64,000 nucleotides of DNA from Chitinophaga rhizophila (GTDB taxonomy: Bacteria > Bacteroidota > Bacteroidia > Chitinophagales > Chitinophagaceae). Below the pieces are notes generated by a model. That model was not told where the DNA came from, did not search any database, and worked only from the letters and a program-made list of their open reading frames with translations. The position numbers and the translations under genes were made by a program. The stretch's first letter is position 1. Each line of letters starts with the position of its first letter. Location: NCBI RefSeq assembly GCF_019492185.1, contig NZ_JAICCF010000001.1, positions 2,170,001 to 2,234,000 of the forward strand, in the 5' to 3' direction. Below are positions 1-8,766 of this stretch, in pieces.

Positions 1-2495
1 AAATCTACATCCACACCGTAGTTGCTCATGGTTGAGATTTCCCACTGCAATGTTTCGTTATATGCGGAGAAATCGGCACCGGCATTTGGCGTATTGTTGA
101 AAGGATATTTCCCGCTGTTCAGCGTAACTCTTGCCAGGTAGTTGAAGCCACCGATGTTGGAGTTACCCACCTGTCCCCAGGAATAGCGGAACTTTACGTT
201 ACCAAAGCGTTGCTTAAAGTCACTGAAAATCTCTTCATCTGTAATTCTCCAACCCAGGGAGAAGGCAGGGAAGAATTGCCAGCGGTGGCCAGGAGCCAAT
301 TTGGAAGATCCATCATAACGCCAGGTAATCTCTGCAAGATACTTGTCATTGTATGCATAGTTTACTCTACCGAAAAGCGAGTTGAGCGCATACAGCTTAG
401 GATTGATGATCTCGTTGTACGTACCGATATTGGCATAGTCAAATGTGCCATCAGGCTTAGGAATGTATCCGCCACCAATAGTCCAGTCATCATCCAGATT
501 GGTAGTACCGTAACGGGTTGCTTTCAGACCATATACTTCATTAATCGCATCGCTACGACCGCCTACCTGTGCTTTTACATAATGCTTGTTGAACGTGTTT
601 TCATATTCAGCGGTAGCATATACGTTGGAGGCAAGGTCTTTATATTCATACTCGTACATTCTGTTAAACAGCGGAGGGTTTGCTGTTGTATAGTATGGTG
701 CGTAGGAATATTTATTCTGACGGTCCTGTTCGTTAGTGATAGTATAAGTACCAGATGCGTTAAAGTTCAGTTTGAAGTGCTTTACCGGAGAGATTGTGAT
801 GTCCAGACCACCGAGCAGGTTATCTTTTTCTTCTCTGTTAAAACCACCGTACTTCAGCTGAGCCAGTACATTGTTACTGTTCAGGGAAGGCACCACAAAA
901 TTGCCCAGGGTATCCAGTACCGGATAGATACGCGGAGTACGGATAGCGTCGCGGATCAGGAATCCGATGTCGGACTGCTGCCTGCGTTTGATACCTTTTG
1001 TATAAGCAAGGTTCACATTCACCTTAACATATTGACTTACGTCTACTGCAAGGTTTGCCCTGGCATTGTAGCGTTTGTAATAGAAGTCGTCTGTTACGTA
1101 AGAGTTTTGCAGCATATTACCCTGATCAACGTAGCCCAAGGATACCAGGTAGCTGCTGGTTTTACCACCACCAGTCATACTGAGGCTATGGTTCTGCATA
1201 GGAGTACGGTCGCGCACCATTTCCCTCAGGTAAGCAGGTTCAGAACCACGCTGGTGCCATTGACTGATCTGATCTGCTGAGAACTGAGGCGTTTTACCGG
1301 AGTTAACCAGTGCTTCGTTTTTCAGTGTCATATATTCCCATGCTTCTACGTTACGTGGCAGTGTGGTTGGTGTTTGAATACCATACATACCATTGTAGGA
1401 AACACTGGGTTTCTCATCTTTAGAACCTCTCTTTGTAGTAATGTAGATAACGCCATTGGCAGCTTGTGACCCATAGATGGCGGAGGAGGCCGCATCTTTC
1501 AGTACAGAGATGCTTTCCACATCGTAAGGGTTAAGGTTCTGTAAACCGTCTCTACCTGCCTGTACACCATCGATGATAATGAGCGGAGCATTGCCGGTCA
1601 GACTACCTACACCGCGGATGTTGAGGTTCATCTGTGCACCCGGTTCAGCATTGTTCTGCTGAAGGATCAGGTTAGGAGCAGTACCCTGTAACGCCTGAAA
1701 CATGTTGGCAACAGGACGGCTCTCAATATCTTTAGTGGAGATAGTATTGATAGCCGCTGTTACCTGCGTTTTCTTTTGTGAACCGTAAGCAGTAACCACT
1801 ATTTCTCCCAGGTCCTTAGAGTCTTCAGTGAGCATTACGGTAATATTGGTTCTCCCGCTGATCCCTATTTCCGATGGGATGTAACCAACGGAAGAGCAAA
1901 CTAAGGTACCATTGGCTTGCCCATTCGGGATCTTTAACGTAAAAAAACCCTGGTCATTTGTAGTGGTACCGGTGCTGGTACCCTGCAAACGAACATTAAT
2001 ACCTGGGAGACCTTCTCCCTTATTATTAACGACCCGGCCATTGATCGTGATATCGTTCTGCTGATATGTGGTGGTAGTTCCCTGCTGGCGGAGAATGATC
2101 TTGTTACTGATCATTTCAAATTTGATATCCAGCGGAGCCAGTACCATTTCCAGTACTTCACCCAGTTTCCTGTCTTTTACAGACAGTGTTATTTTCTGGG
2201 CGGCCCGGATTTCGTCATTGGAATAGACGAATACAAAGGAAGTTTGCTTCTCGATTTTCTCCAGTACCTGACCGAGGTGCTCATTGCTAACCTCCAGGCT
2301 AATTCGGCTTTCAAAAGGGAGTTCAGTATCTTTTGCCTGTTGCCCCTGGCTGTAGGCAGGATGATTTGCATTCGCAGCAAATGCACTCTGCGCTTTCAGA
2401 TCCAGCATGTTTACGAACGCCATGCAGACCAGCAGCGGGAAAAACAACGAGCGGAAAATTCCTGAAAAACGCATGGGTAGCGGTCTTTCTTTCAT
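1..2495 (-). CDS. SusC/RagA-family TonB-dependent receptor with STN domain (C-terminus outside window)
   Basis: Outer-membrane TonB-dependent receptor, probably taking up a glycan or peptide and signalling to the sigma/FecR pair upstream. I translated about 831 residues from the ATG at 2495; the frame runs open past base 1, so the rest of the beta-barrel and any SusD partner lie outside. In order: signal peptide (residues 1-40), STN domain (about 62-130), carboxypeptidase-regulatory-like domain (about 148-225), the SusC signature EIVVTAYG, a plug ending in the family motif VESISVLKDAASSAIYG and ITTKRG, then the barrel. The STN domain marks it as a signal transducer that can touch FecR in the periplasm. 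It starts 52 bp after fecR and has no visible promoter of its own, so co-transcription is likely. Substrate cannot be told from sequence. Confidence 0.93.
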   Translation of the reverse strand, partial: MKERPLPMRFSGIFRSLFFPLLVCMAFVNMLDLKAQSAFAANANHPAYSQGQQAKDTELPFESRISLEVSNEHLGQVLEKIEKQTSFVFVYSNDEIRAAQKITLSVKDRKLGEVLEMVLAPLDIKFEMISNKIILRQQGTTTTYQQNDITINGRVVNNKGEGLPGINVRLQGTSTGTTTNDQGFFTLKIPNGQANGTLVCSSVGYIPSEIGISGRTNITVMLTEDSKDLGEIVVTAYGSQKKTQVTAAINTISTKDIESRPVANMFQALQGTAPNLILQQNNAEPGAQMNLNIRGVGSLTGNAPLIIIDGVQAGRDGLQNLNPYDVESISVLKDAASSAIYGSQAANGVIYITTKRGSKDEKPSVSYNGMYGIQTPTTLPRNVEAWEYMTLKNEALVNSGKTPQFSADQISQWHQRGSEPAYLREMVRDRTPMQNHSLSMTGGGKTSSYLVSLGYVDQGNMLQNSYVTDDFYYKRYNARANLAVDVSQYVKVNVNLAYTKGIKRRQQSDIGFLIRDAIRTPRIYPVLDTLGNFVVPSLNSNNVLAQLKYGGFNREEKDNLLGGLDITISPVKHFKLNFNASGTYTITNEQDRQNKYSYAPYYTTANPPLFNRMYEYEYKDLASNVYATAEYENTFNKHYVKAQVGGRSDAINEVYGLKATRYGTTNLDDDWTIGGGYIPKPDGTFDYANIGTYNEIINPKLYALNSLFGRVNYAYNDKYLAEITWRYDGSSKLAPGHRWQFFPAFSLGWRITDEEIFSDFKQRFGNVKFRYSWGQVGNSNIGGFNYLARVTLNSGKYPFNNTPNAGADFSAYNETLQWEISTMSNYGVDVD

Positions 2496-2547
2496 AACGC
2501 AGCTGTTTGTGAATGATTGATTTGATTGTTAATGTGAACGTGAACTA

Positions 2548-3558
2548 TTATTCTGTGATCAGTAATGTGCTATCGGTGATGGTGTAATGAAATGCTTTTG
2601 ATCTTGCGAGATAATACATGATATCCTGCAGGCTGTTATCCTGGAAAGCGCCGGTAAGCCTGTAATACCGGGGAGCTTCACTACCGAAGGTAACTTTCTT
2701 GCCGAAGGTTCTTTCCAGCTCGGAAGCTATTTCTTCCAGTGTTTTATCTCTGAATATGAGTCGCCCCTCTGTCCATGCCTTATCATCTTCTGCGGATGTG
2801 ATTTCCTTTACAATACTATTGCTGTTATTGGTAACAACAGCTGTCTGCAGCGTTACTTTCTCATCAGGTGTGATAAAGATAGTATCGGGCTGCGCCCCTT
2901 GCCTGCTGTTAGGGATGAATGCTACTTTCCCTGTTCTTACAGACGTCTGTACGGCCTCATTGTCATAAGCGCGTACATTGAATGAGGTACCGAGTACGTG
3001 GACACTCCCGGCACTGAAATGCACAATAAAAGGTTTATCCGGATTGGGTGCAATATCGAAGAATGCTTCTCCGGTAAGATACACTTCACGGGTATTGCCG
3101 TCGAATACATCCGGGTAAGACAACTTACTTTCAGCATTGAGCCATATCTTACTACCATCAGCGAGTTCAATAGAAGCCCTTGTAGCTTTCCCATTCTGTC
3201 TTTCCATCAGTTTCGCCATTTCGGCAGGACGATCATTGGGCCTGAGTACCATCAACGAGGCTACACCAATTAATACAGCGGCTGTAGCTGCGGCCATCCA
3301 TTTCCACGGAAACAATCTTCTCACCGGTGTAACAGCGGCAGGAATATGTAAACGGGACATCGTGCGTTGCAAAGCCTGTTCTGTATCTGCAGATGTATGA
3401 TATGAGGACACTTTGAAGTACTGTTGCAGCAGCTGATAACGTTCGCGTAATGCAGGTTCTTCCTGCATCAAGGCTTCTAGCTCCAGCAACTCTGCCTGAG
3501 TAGCTTCTCCTGCCAGTTTCCTGGCGGCTAACGTGGTAAATAATTCTTCGTTGATCAT
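2548..3558 (-). CDS. FecR-family anti-sigma factor with DUF4974 domain
   Basis: Inner-membrane anti-sigma regulator that should hold the adjacent ECF sigma factor until the STN domain of the SusC receptor signals occupancy. The 336-residue protein has a cytoplasmic N-terminal helical segment (1-85), one membrane helix (about 87-106), the periplasmic FecR domain (about 120-225, with RASIELADGSKIWLNAES and GEAFFDI) and a C-terminal DUF4974 domain (about 265-335, IFRDKTLEEIASELER and RLTGAF). Length and order are normal for Bacteroidota FecR proteins. It lies 41 bp after the sigma gene and 52 bp before the receptor, the usual sigma-fecR-susC order. Confidence 0.95.
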   Translation of the reverse strand: MINEELFTTLAARKLAGEATQAELLELEALMQEEPALRERYQLLQQYFKVSSYHTSADTEQALQRTMSRLHIPAAVTPVRRLFPWKWMAAATAAVLIGVASLMVLRPNDRPAEMAKLMERQNGKATRASIELADGSKIWLNAESKLSYPDVFDGNTREVYLTGEAFFDIAPNPDKPFIVHFSAGSVHVLGTSFNVRAYDNEAVQTSVRTGKVAFIPNSRQGAQPDTIFITPDEKVTLQTAVVTNNSNSIVKEITSAEDDKAWTEGRLIFRDKTLEEIASELERTFGKKVTFGSEAPRYYRLTGAFQDNSLQDIMYYLARSKAFHYTITDSTLLITE

Positions 3559-3599
3559 ATGTGGTTGTAGTAGAAGGACAGACGAAAAGGAAAAACTAC

Positions 3600-4199
3600 T
3601 TACAGCCGATCCTGATTTTTATTTTTTGACTTCAGCCTGTTGGAGATATAAGGACCAATCACTTCGTTGAGACGCTTCATAGCACGGAACAACTGCGTTT
3701 CCACAGTACGTGGTGAGATGTTCAATATCTCAGCGACGTCTTTATACTTAAAGCCTTCTTCTTTGATCAATTTAAAAACGCGGCGGCACTGATCGGGCAG
3801 GCGGCCTACCTCCTGGTCCATTTTAAACAGGATCTCTTTCCATTCCATTGTTCTTTCGGGATCAATGGAATTGGTCAGCTGGGCAATACCGGCATCGTCA
3901 CTGAGCGGCGAAATACGCAGAGAAGAATACTGTTCAAGGTAATTAAGCGAATGGTTTTTCACTGCCACGAAGAGATATACTTCCAGATTGGCAATTTTGT
4001 CCAGCTCCTCCCGCCGGTTCCATATCTTAACGAACACGTCAGAGACAATCTCTTCCGCCGCCTCACGGGCGTAGACATATTGGACAGCAAAGTATAATAA
4101 CCGGTCATAAAAATGCCGGAAGAGCTCTGAAAAAGCTTTCTCATCATTTTCACAAGCAATCTGCTGCTGCCAATACCTGATGTTTTCACTGTTACTCAT
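3600..4199 (-). CDS. ECF RNA polymerase sigma-70 factor (Bacteroidota FecI-like group)
   Basis: Extracytoplasmic-function sigma factor of 199 residues that should direct RNA polymerase to the linked receptor operon when released by FecR. Region 2 is at about residues 20-90 (AFSELFRHFYDRLL; AEEIVSDVFVKIWNRREEL). Region 4 is at about 125-180 (LPDQCRRVFKLIKEEGFKYKDVAEIL, here in two pieces; then NISPRTVETQLFRAMKRL, the helix-turn-helix). There is no C-terminal extension, unlike SnoaL-bearing ECFs. It is the first gene of the three-gene minus-strand cassette. The ATG at 4199 is the only start that leaves region 2 intact. Confidence 0.95.
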   Translation of the reverse strand: MSNSENIRYWQQQIACENDEKAFSELFRHFYDRLLYFAVQYVYAREAAEEIVSDVFVKIWNRREELDKIANLEVYLFVAVKNHSLNYLEQYSSLRISPLSDDAGIAQLTNSIDPERTMEWKEILFKMDQEVGRLPDQCRRVFKLIKEEGFKYKDVAEILNISPRTVETQLFRAMKRLNEVIGPYISNRLKSKNKNQDRL

Positions 4200-4706
4200 A
4201 CTCTGTGCTGTGCTGAGCTACCGTTTACAAACGGAACGTTCCCCCGGGTAGTAAATATAATCATCATTATCGCGGAATTTGTCCCCAGTTTCAATTTCGG
4301 TATAGTCTTAAATTAACCCCAATCCTTGGAAAATGTTCTCCAATTTATTAAGATCTTATCAGTCTACATAACGCTGTTATGTGGTATCGGTTTATGGCCC
4401 GGGCTGGCATAGTACTCATTATGGCTTTAGTATCAGTTTTCTACGTGTATTACCCCCTTAGTTTCTTGCTAGTGCTTGTCCAGTCTGATGCGTAGCTGGC
4501 CCGGACTTTGGACCAGTATATACAGAAGGACAGGAAAAAAAGACGAACTACTTACAGGAGTAAAAAAAATATTTGGGAAGTCTCAGATTAGGAATAATTT
4601 TAAATCGCGCAGGGGCTATATATGAAACATATAATAAGTGTTTTTCTGACAGAATTTGCGTAAATTTAATAGCTATGACTAAAACCAGTAAACCATAAAA
4701 TCAGTT
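4200..4706. other. intergenic region, sigma-fecR junction-like copy
   Basis: I see no gene here. Positions about 4526-4558 repeat, with small changes, the sequence between the sigma stop codon and the fecR start (about 3567-3605): both carry GAAGGACAG, an A-rich stretch and AACTACTTACAG. It may be the only trace of a lost paralogous sigma/fecR pair, or simply a shared leader motif. Confidence 0.45.
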
Positions 4707-4949
4707 ATGATGTCAGCTACCTTTTCAACCATCTTGGTGATCATTGCGGCGTTTGCCACACTATCTTTTCCGGCGTTAATGCTGTTAAATGCATCCCGGG
4801 AGACAGCCAGGCTTAAGAGAATCCGCAGACATACGCCAAAGGCGCTGGTAGTGGAAGACAAATCAGGACATATTGTAGTGCTTGATCTCGAAAAACAGAA
4901 TGATACACAACAGATACTCCGTACCCTCGATGTATTATTAGGGAAATAG
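4707..4949 (+). CDS. small single-pass membrane protein, unknown function
   Basis: Not recognised. The 80-residue product has one hydrophobic helix (about residues 6-28), then a basic stretch (RETARLKRIRRH) that would sit in the cytoplasm, and a soluble tail of about 45 residues with a beta-strand-like VVEDKSGHIVVLDLE. The arrangement is N-out/C-in by the positive-inside rule. An ORF on the other strand overlaps but has no protein-like character. The ribosome-binding site is weak, as is common in Bacteroidota. Start could be the first or second of two adjacent Met codons. The next gene also encodes a small one-helix protein, so the two may work together, but nothing shows this directly. Confidence 0.55.
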   Translation: MMSATFSTILVIIAAFATLSFPALMLLNASRETARLKRIRRHTPKALVVEDKSGHIVVLDLEKQNDTQQILRTLDVLLGK

Positions 4950-5047
4950 TTACATACTTCATTTATACCTTATTACTATCGCCTGGCCAACATACCATCA
5001 TCCACTATATCAACTATAATATTATCCTATAAAACCATTTTTTTTCG

Positions 5048-5467
5048 TTGGAACAAGAAAATTCACTGGTTGCTAACCCATCCCAGCAAGCTTCTAATAC
5101 CCAGCAACCAAATTCAACATCTGCCAGTATAGCCGGAGCAGGAGGTGGTACTTTACTGGTGCTGCTTGCAAATAATCTTCCTGATACATACGCCCTCAAG
5201 TCATGGCTGGTAATCATTGCACCCAGCGTGTCCATCGTATTGTCCTTGTTCTGGAAATTCATTTCCCGGAAGTCCAATGCATATTTCAAAGTCAAGAAAG
5301 TAGAAAGGTCTAAGAAACTGCTGCAGAAGAAAATCGAGGCAGCTTTACAAAACGGTATCATCTCCCCTGAAGAAGCAGCCACCCTGAAAAGGAAAATGGC
5401 CGAAATCGAGCTTCAGAGCATTGACAACCTGGCCAACAAGATCAAATCCATTGATTTTGAAGAATAA
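5048..5467 (+). CDS. small membrane protein with SHOCT-like C-terminus, TTG start
   Basis: Unknown function. The frame begins at a TTG codon: the only in-frame stop upstream is at 5030 and there is no ATG between, so TTG at 5048 is the likely start. The 139 residues contain an N-terminal polar Gln/Asn/Ser-rich segment (1-30), a Gly-rich linker and hydrophobic segments at about 31-45 and 52-70, then a charged helical tail. The tail (about 92-125, ALQNGIISPEEAATLKRKMA) resembles a SHOCT motif, a short C-terminal element that often follows membrane or oligomerising domains. SHOCT assignment is by eye and tentative. Confidence 0.6.
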   Translation: MEQENSLVANPSQQASNTQQPNSTSASIAGAGGGTLLVLLANNLPDTYALKSWLVIIAPSVSIVLSLFWKFISRKSNAYFKVKKVERSKKLLQKKIEAALQNGIISPEEAATLKRKMAEIELQSIDNLANKIKSIDFEE

Positions 5468-5527
5468 ATGAGGAGTGATATGTAACCCTGACTGTCTATC
5501 GCAGACAGCCAGGGAAATTATTGTCTC

Positions 5528-6415
5528 TTATTTGACCTCCGCTGCCTTTCCCTGAAACTTCTCCTTCTGGGCAAGATACAGTCCGCCGATAACCAGGAAA
5601 GTACCTGCAAACGTAAACCAGGTAATTGGTTCGCGTAGCAGCATCCATGAGTATACAAATCCGAATACCGGGCAAAGAAATAACCACAAAGAGGCCCGCA
5701 CTGCATCTTTCCTCACCAGGTAAAACCATAATTGCAGGGCAACTACTGAAACGGGGATAATGAGCCAACCGACTGACAGCCAGAAGCGCAGATCCAGGCG
5801 GGTGGTCTTAAAATCAGCAAATATCCCGGTGATAGGAAGAAACAGTAGTCCACCCAGGAAGACCTGCCACCCATTGATCAACAGGTTGGGCATGTCCCAT
5901 TCAATACGGGCGTAGTAAACAGTGGCCACCGAGACTGCCAGCATGCCTGCCAGCAGGATGAGCACACCTCCTACCGTGGCATGACTATCCTGTAACAGCG
6001 GCCATGTAGCCAGCCCTACGCCGGCCATCCCCAGCAACATACCTGTAATCTCATACCACTTCAAAGCCCGCTTCATCCACAGCGCAGATATCACCATTAT
6101 AAACAGGGGACTGGTAGCTGTGGATAAACTACCAATACCTGCAGAGACATATTTCATAGCAATTACAAAACACCCGAGATAGACGGTGGTATTCAGTCCA
6201 CCGAATATCAGCAGCTGCTTCCATTCCTTTCCTTTAGGTAATCGGTGCTCGTCTGGCTTACCCAGGTATGCAAAAAGCAGCATCCCCCCTCCTGCCATCA
6301 GAAACCTGACATTGGCAAGAATGAGCGGATCTGCGGAGTATATACCGAATTTAGTCGCTACTGCGGCGGAAGCCCATAGCAGGGCAAAGAGGATTCCTAT
6401 AATCAGCTGACGCAT
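5528..6415 (-). CDS. EamA/DMT-family transporter
   Basis: Inner-membrane drug/metabolite-transporter superfamily protein with two EamA repeats and about ten membrane helices over 295 residues, the normal length. The first repeat spans about 5-135 (GILFALLWASAAVATKFG, the typical N-terminal EamA helix with the conserved W-A/S motif) and the second about 150-280 (PVFGFVYSWMLLREPITW, the usual LxxxE-P motif of the ninth helix). Such proteins export amino acids, nucleosides or other metabolites; substrate cannot be read from sequence. It is monocistronic or leads into no other gene: the minus-strand esterase gene lies 30 bp upstream and may share its transcript. Confidence 0.9.
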   Translation of the reverse strand: MRQLIIGILFALLWASAAVATKFGIYSADPLILANVRFLMAGGGMLLFAYLGKPDEHRLPKGKEWKQLLIFGGLNTTVYLGCFVIAMKYVSAGIGSLSTATSPLFIMVISALWMKRALKWYEITGMLLGMAGVGLATWPLLQDSHATVGGVLILLAGMLAVSVATVYYARIEWDMPNLLINGWQVFLGGLLFLPITGIFADFKTTRLDLRFWLSVGWLIIPVSVVALQLWFYLVRKDAVRASLWLFLCPVFGFVYSWMLLREPITWFTFAGTFLVIGGLYLAQKEKFQGKAAEVK

Positions 6416-6445
6416 TGTGCAAAATAGGAATTAAGAATATAAGAT

Positions 6446-7906
6446 TCAGAACTTACCATAGGTAATGCCCTGGTAATTGTCTGTACGGAATGGACTGGCT
6501 GGTAATCCGGCACCATTATAAAGATTACCATCCGGGTTATCTGCCCAGCCATAACGTACTGCAACGGGTTTATCCACATCTTTGCTGGTAACTATAACCA
6601 TATTTCCCTTGATGGTTGCTTCTGCAGGATGGAACTTCTTGTCAGCTCCAGCTACCTCAAAGCCTTTTAATATGTTCCCTTCCTTTGTTTTAAGCCCGTT
6701 ATCGACATGTTTGAAAGTAAGCGTCACCTTGTTACCCGCTACCTTCTTAGACTGATAAATGGGGCCTGAAAACGGTATTTTCTCACCATATACCTTTGCA
6801 CGCGCAATGAGCGACAAGCGCCTGCCAACTTCCTGTTTGTTCTTAGGGTGAATGTCTTTGGCGTCTCCGATATCCACAGCGGTGGCCATACCGGTATTGG
6901 GCAGTGACAGCGTCATTAACTGGGCTTCGCGTAATTCGGCCCAATCAGACTCCATAGGCTGTGACTGTTTTTCCTTAAAGTTGGCCAATTGGACGAAATA
7001 GAACGGGAAATTGCCATTATTAAAATGTTTGCGCCAGTCTTTAATCATCGTAGGAAATACCTCACGGTACTGGTAAGCCCTGTTGGCATTGCCTTCACCC
7101 TGGTACCAGATCACACCCCGGAATGCATAGGAAAGCAGTGGATGGATCATACCGTTATATAATAACGTAGGCTTATTGGGATTGGCAGGAGCTTGCGGGG
7201 CCGGCAAAGTTTCAAATGCTTTAACGGTATCAGCAAATGCGGGAATCTTCCTGATAGATTCCCCACTTGTCCACGCCTCGGCCACCGTTCCCCCCCAGGA
7301 TGTATGGATAACACCTACGGGTACATGCTGGTGACTGTAGATCTCGCGGGCAAAAAAGTAACCAACTGAGGAAAATTCAGGAATACTTTGTGGCGTACAG
7401 GCTTGCCACCCACCGTCCCATGCATTCGCATCTTCCAGCGGAGCGGTGCTAGTAGTATGTTTCAACTGGAACAGGCGAATCTCAGGATAATCAGCTGCTT
7501 TGATCTCCTGCTCATAATTCAGGATCTTTCCCCAACCTTTGAGCGGCATCTCCATATTGGACTGGCCGGAAGCAATCCACACTTCGCCTACCAGTATATT
7601 CTCCAGTTTGATCGTATTGTGGCCGGATACAGTCATTGTATAAGGGCCGCCTGCCTGCTGCGCAGGAAGCTGTACCTTCCATTTCCCATCGGCCGCGGTA
7701 ACAGCTGAATAAGTACCGTTGCGGAAGGAGACAGTTACCTTCTCCCCTTTATCAGCCCAGCCCCAGACGTTCAGCGGCTTATTGCGCTGCAATACCATAT
7801 TGCTACCGACCAGCGAGGGTAAACGAACATCAGCATAGCTATTTATCACTAAAGCACATGATAGCACTCCGGTAAGAACGGGTTTTAGTAACGTGGTCAG
7901 TTGCAT
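6446..7906 (-). CDS. secreted sialate O-acetylesterase-like (SASA) carbohydrate esterase
   Basis: Periplasmic or secreted SGNH-type esterase removing O-acetyl groups from sugars. The 486 residues begin with a signal peptide (about 1-25, ending SYA), then a beta-sandwich segment, then the SASA catalytic domain (about 100-355). The nucleophile block is VWIASGQSNMEMPLKGW (Ser in GQSNME), the oxyanion region is GTVAEAWTSGE, GVIWYQGEGNANR is a further family block, and the His-containing block is near DIGDAKDIHPKNK. A C-terminal beta domain follows. With the GH105 and the other hydrolases downstream it fits deacetylation of pectic or other acetylated glycans. True sialic-acid specificity is not implied: no nan genes are nearby. 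Confidence 0.9.
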   Translation of the reverse strand: MQLTTLLKPVLTGVLSCALVINSYADVRLPSLVGSNMVLQRNKPLNVWGWADKGEKVTVSFRNGTYSAVTAADGKWKVQLPAQQAGGPYTMTVSGHNTIKLENILVGEVWIASGQSNMEMPLKGWGKILNYEQEIKAADYPEIRLFQLKHTTSTAPLEDANAWDGGWQACTPQSIPEFSSVGYFFAREIYSHQHVPVGVIHTSWGGTVAEAWTSGESIRKIPAFADTVKAFETLPAPQAPANPNKPTLLYNGMIHPLLSYAFRGVIWYQGEGNANRAYQYREVFPTMIKDWRKHFNNGNFPFYFVQLANFKEKQSQPMESDWAELREAQLMTLSLPNTGMATAVDIGDAKDIHPKNKQEVGRRLSLIARAKVYGEKIPFSGPIYQSKKVAGNKVTLTFKHVDNGLKTKEGNILKGFEVAGADKKFHPAEATIKGNMVIVTSKDVDKPVAVRYGWADNPDGNLYNGAGLPASPFRTDNYQGITYGKF

Positions 7907-8068
7907 GAATTATTGTTTTTTTCCACTCGTCAAGATACAAAATGGGGAATAGATCCACAACCCCCTATCAGCAAAGTATCCTATATAATGGCTTTGGGTG
8001 CCGGTTTCAGAGGGCATTTACACTTTGGCACGAAATTTTTATACCTCTATGCATAAAACGATTCAACT

Positions 8069-8308
8069 ATGATAAGCGGTGTTATCACTTTAGATTTCGA
8101 CATCAAAGCCCTGCACTACCTGCATAGCAATAGCCGTTATATCAAAGCTAGTGCGGATGCAAGCGGAAACCTGGATATCGCGTCAGCAGCTTTAAGCTAT
8201 TATCAATCGACAACAAATCATCCGGATATAAAACTGGAAGACGAAAACGATGTAATCAGATTCAAACACGTCGCACGTCGTTTCTTCAGTGAATTTAGTC
8301 AGAACTAA
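8069..8308 (+). CDS. small soluble protein, unknown function
   Basis: Not recognised. 79 residues, no signal peptide or membrane helix. It begins MISGVITLDFDIK and has an acidic helix-rich C-terminus (EDENDVIRFKHVARRFFSEF). Codon use and amino-acid balance look like real protein rather than a shadow, and no better frame exists on either strand. It lies alone between the divergently transcribed esterase gene and a repeat-bearing intergenic region, followed at 8540 by a perfect terminator hairpin. No strong ribosome-binding site is visible, so I am only moderately sure it is translated. Confidence 0.5.
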   Translation: MISGVITLDFDIKALHYLHSNSRYIKASADASGNLDIASAALSYYQSTTNHPDIKLEDENDVIRFKHVARRFFSEFSQN

Positions 8309-8390
8309 TTATTTCATCGGTTCGTTCCCCAAAACATCCATACCCCATTCATCCATTATTTCCCCAACCATCCATTGATATTTTCATCCA

Positions 8391-8434
8391 TTTAGCTCCA
8401 ATACATTCATTGTTTAGCTCCAATACATTCATTG
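8391..8434. repeat. 22-bp exact tandem duplication in an ATTCATTG-rich tract
   Basis: Two exact adjacent copies of TTTAGCTCCAATACATTCAT+TG (8391-8412 and 8413-8434). The core ATTCATTG recurs at 8452-8459 and 8471-8478, and CATCCATT variants precede the array from about 8328. The tract is strikingly poor in G on the plus strand. Too few and too irregular for a CRISPR. Confidence 0.85.
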
Positions 8435-8539
8435 TCTGCCCCCGGGTTTTCATTCATTGTGCTCCCCAGCATTCATTGTACCCTAGGCAAGCATCCATGT
8501 AATTAAACCTCAATATGTCCATTACCCAAAAAAGTGAGC

Positions 8540-8574
8540 AGTCCGCAAAGTCATATTTGCGGACTCTTTTTTTT
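8540..8574 (+). terminator. Rho-independent terminator
   Basis: Perfect 10-bp stem AGTCCGCAAA / TTTGCGGACT with a six-base loop, followed by CTTTTTTTT. It ends plus-strand transcription coming from the small gene at 8069-8308, 230 bp upstream, or from an unseen small RNA covering the repeat tract. Confidence 0.85.
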
Positions 8575-8689
8575 GCCCTGATCTGCTCTTTTTTCAAACC
8601 AGTCTACCTAGCCGGTACTAATAATATGCATGACGTAATTCTACCTCAGGAGTCTATTCCAGCCATTCACCTGGCTATTTTTTGCAGTG

Positions 8690-8733
8690 CGCTTGGCCGT
8701 CGCTTGGCCGTCGCTTGTTCGTCGCTTGTTCGT
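8690..8733. repeat. 11-bp tandem repeat, four units
   Basis: Two units of CGCTTGGCCGT (8690-8700, 8701-8711) followed by two of CGCTTGTTCGT (8712-8722, 8723-8733). The pairwise arrangement suggests one duplication after a two-base change. It is intergenic and the period of 11 bp is close to one helical turn. Confidence 0.85.
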
Positions 8734-8766
8734 CCACAGACTATCCTGACAATACCCGGAATTTAA

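Noticed and set aside
210..1280. Long plus-strand frame of 356 codons inside the SusC gene
   Set aside because: Antisense to a clear SusC coding frame; the protein is Val/Cys/Ile-rich without motifs.
6446..7906. Evidence for sialic-acid catabolism
   Set aside because: The SASA fold serves many acetylated sugars, and no nan-type genes are nearby.
8391..8478. Possible CRISPR array
   Set aside because: Only two exact copies, no spacers of uniform length and no cas genes anywhere in the window.
8515..8766. 83-codon plus-strand frame
   Set aside because: It runs through a perfect terminator hairpin and an 11-bp tandem repeat, so it cannot be a normal gene.
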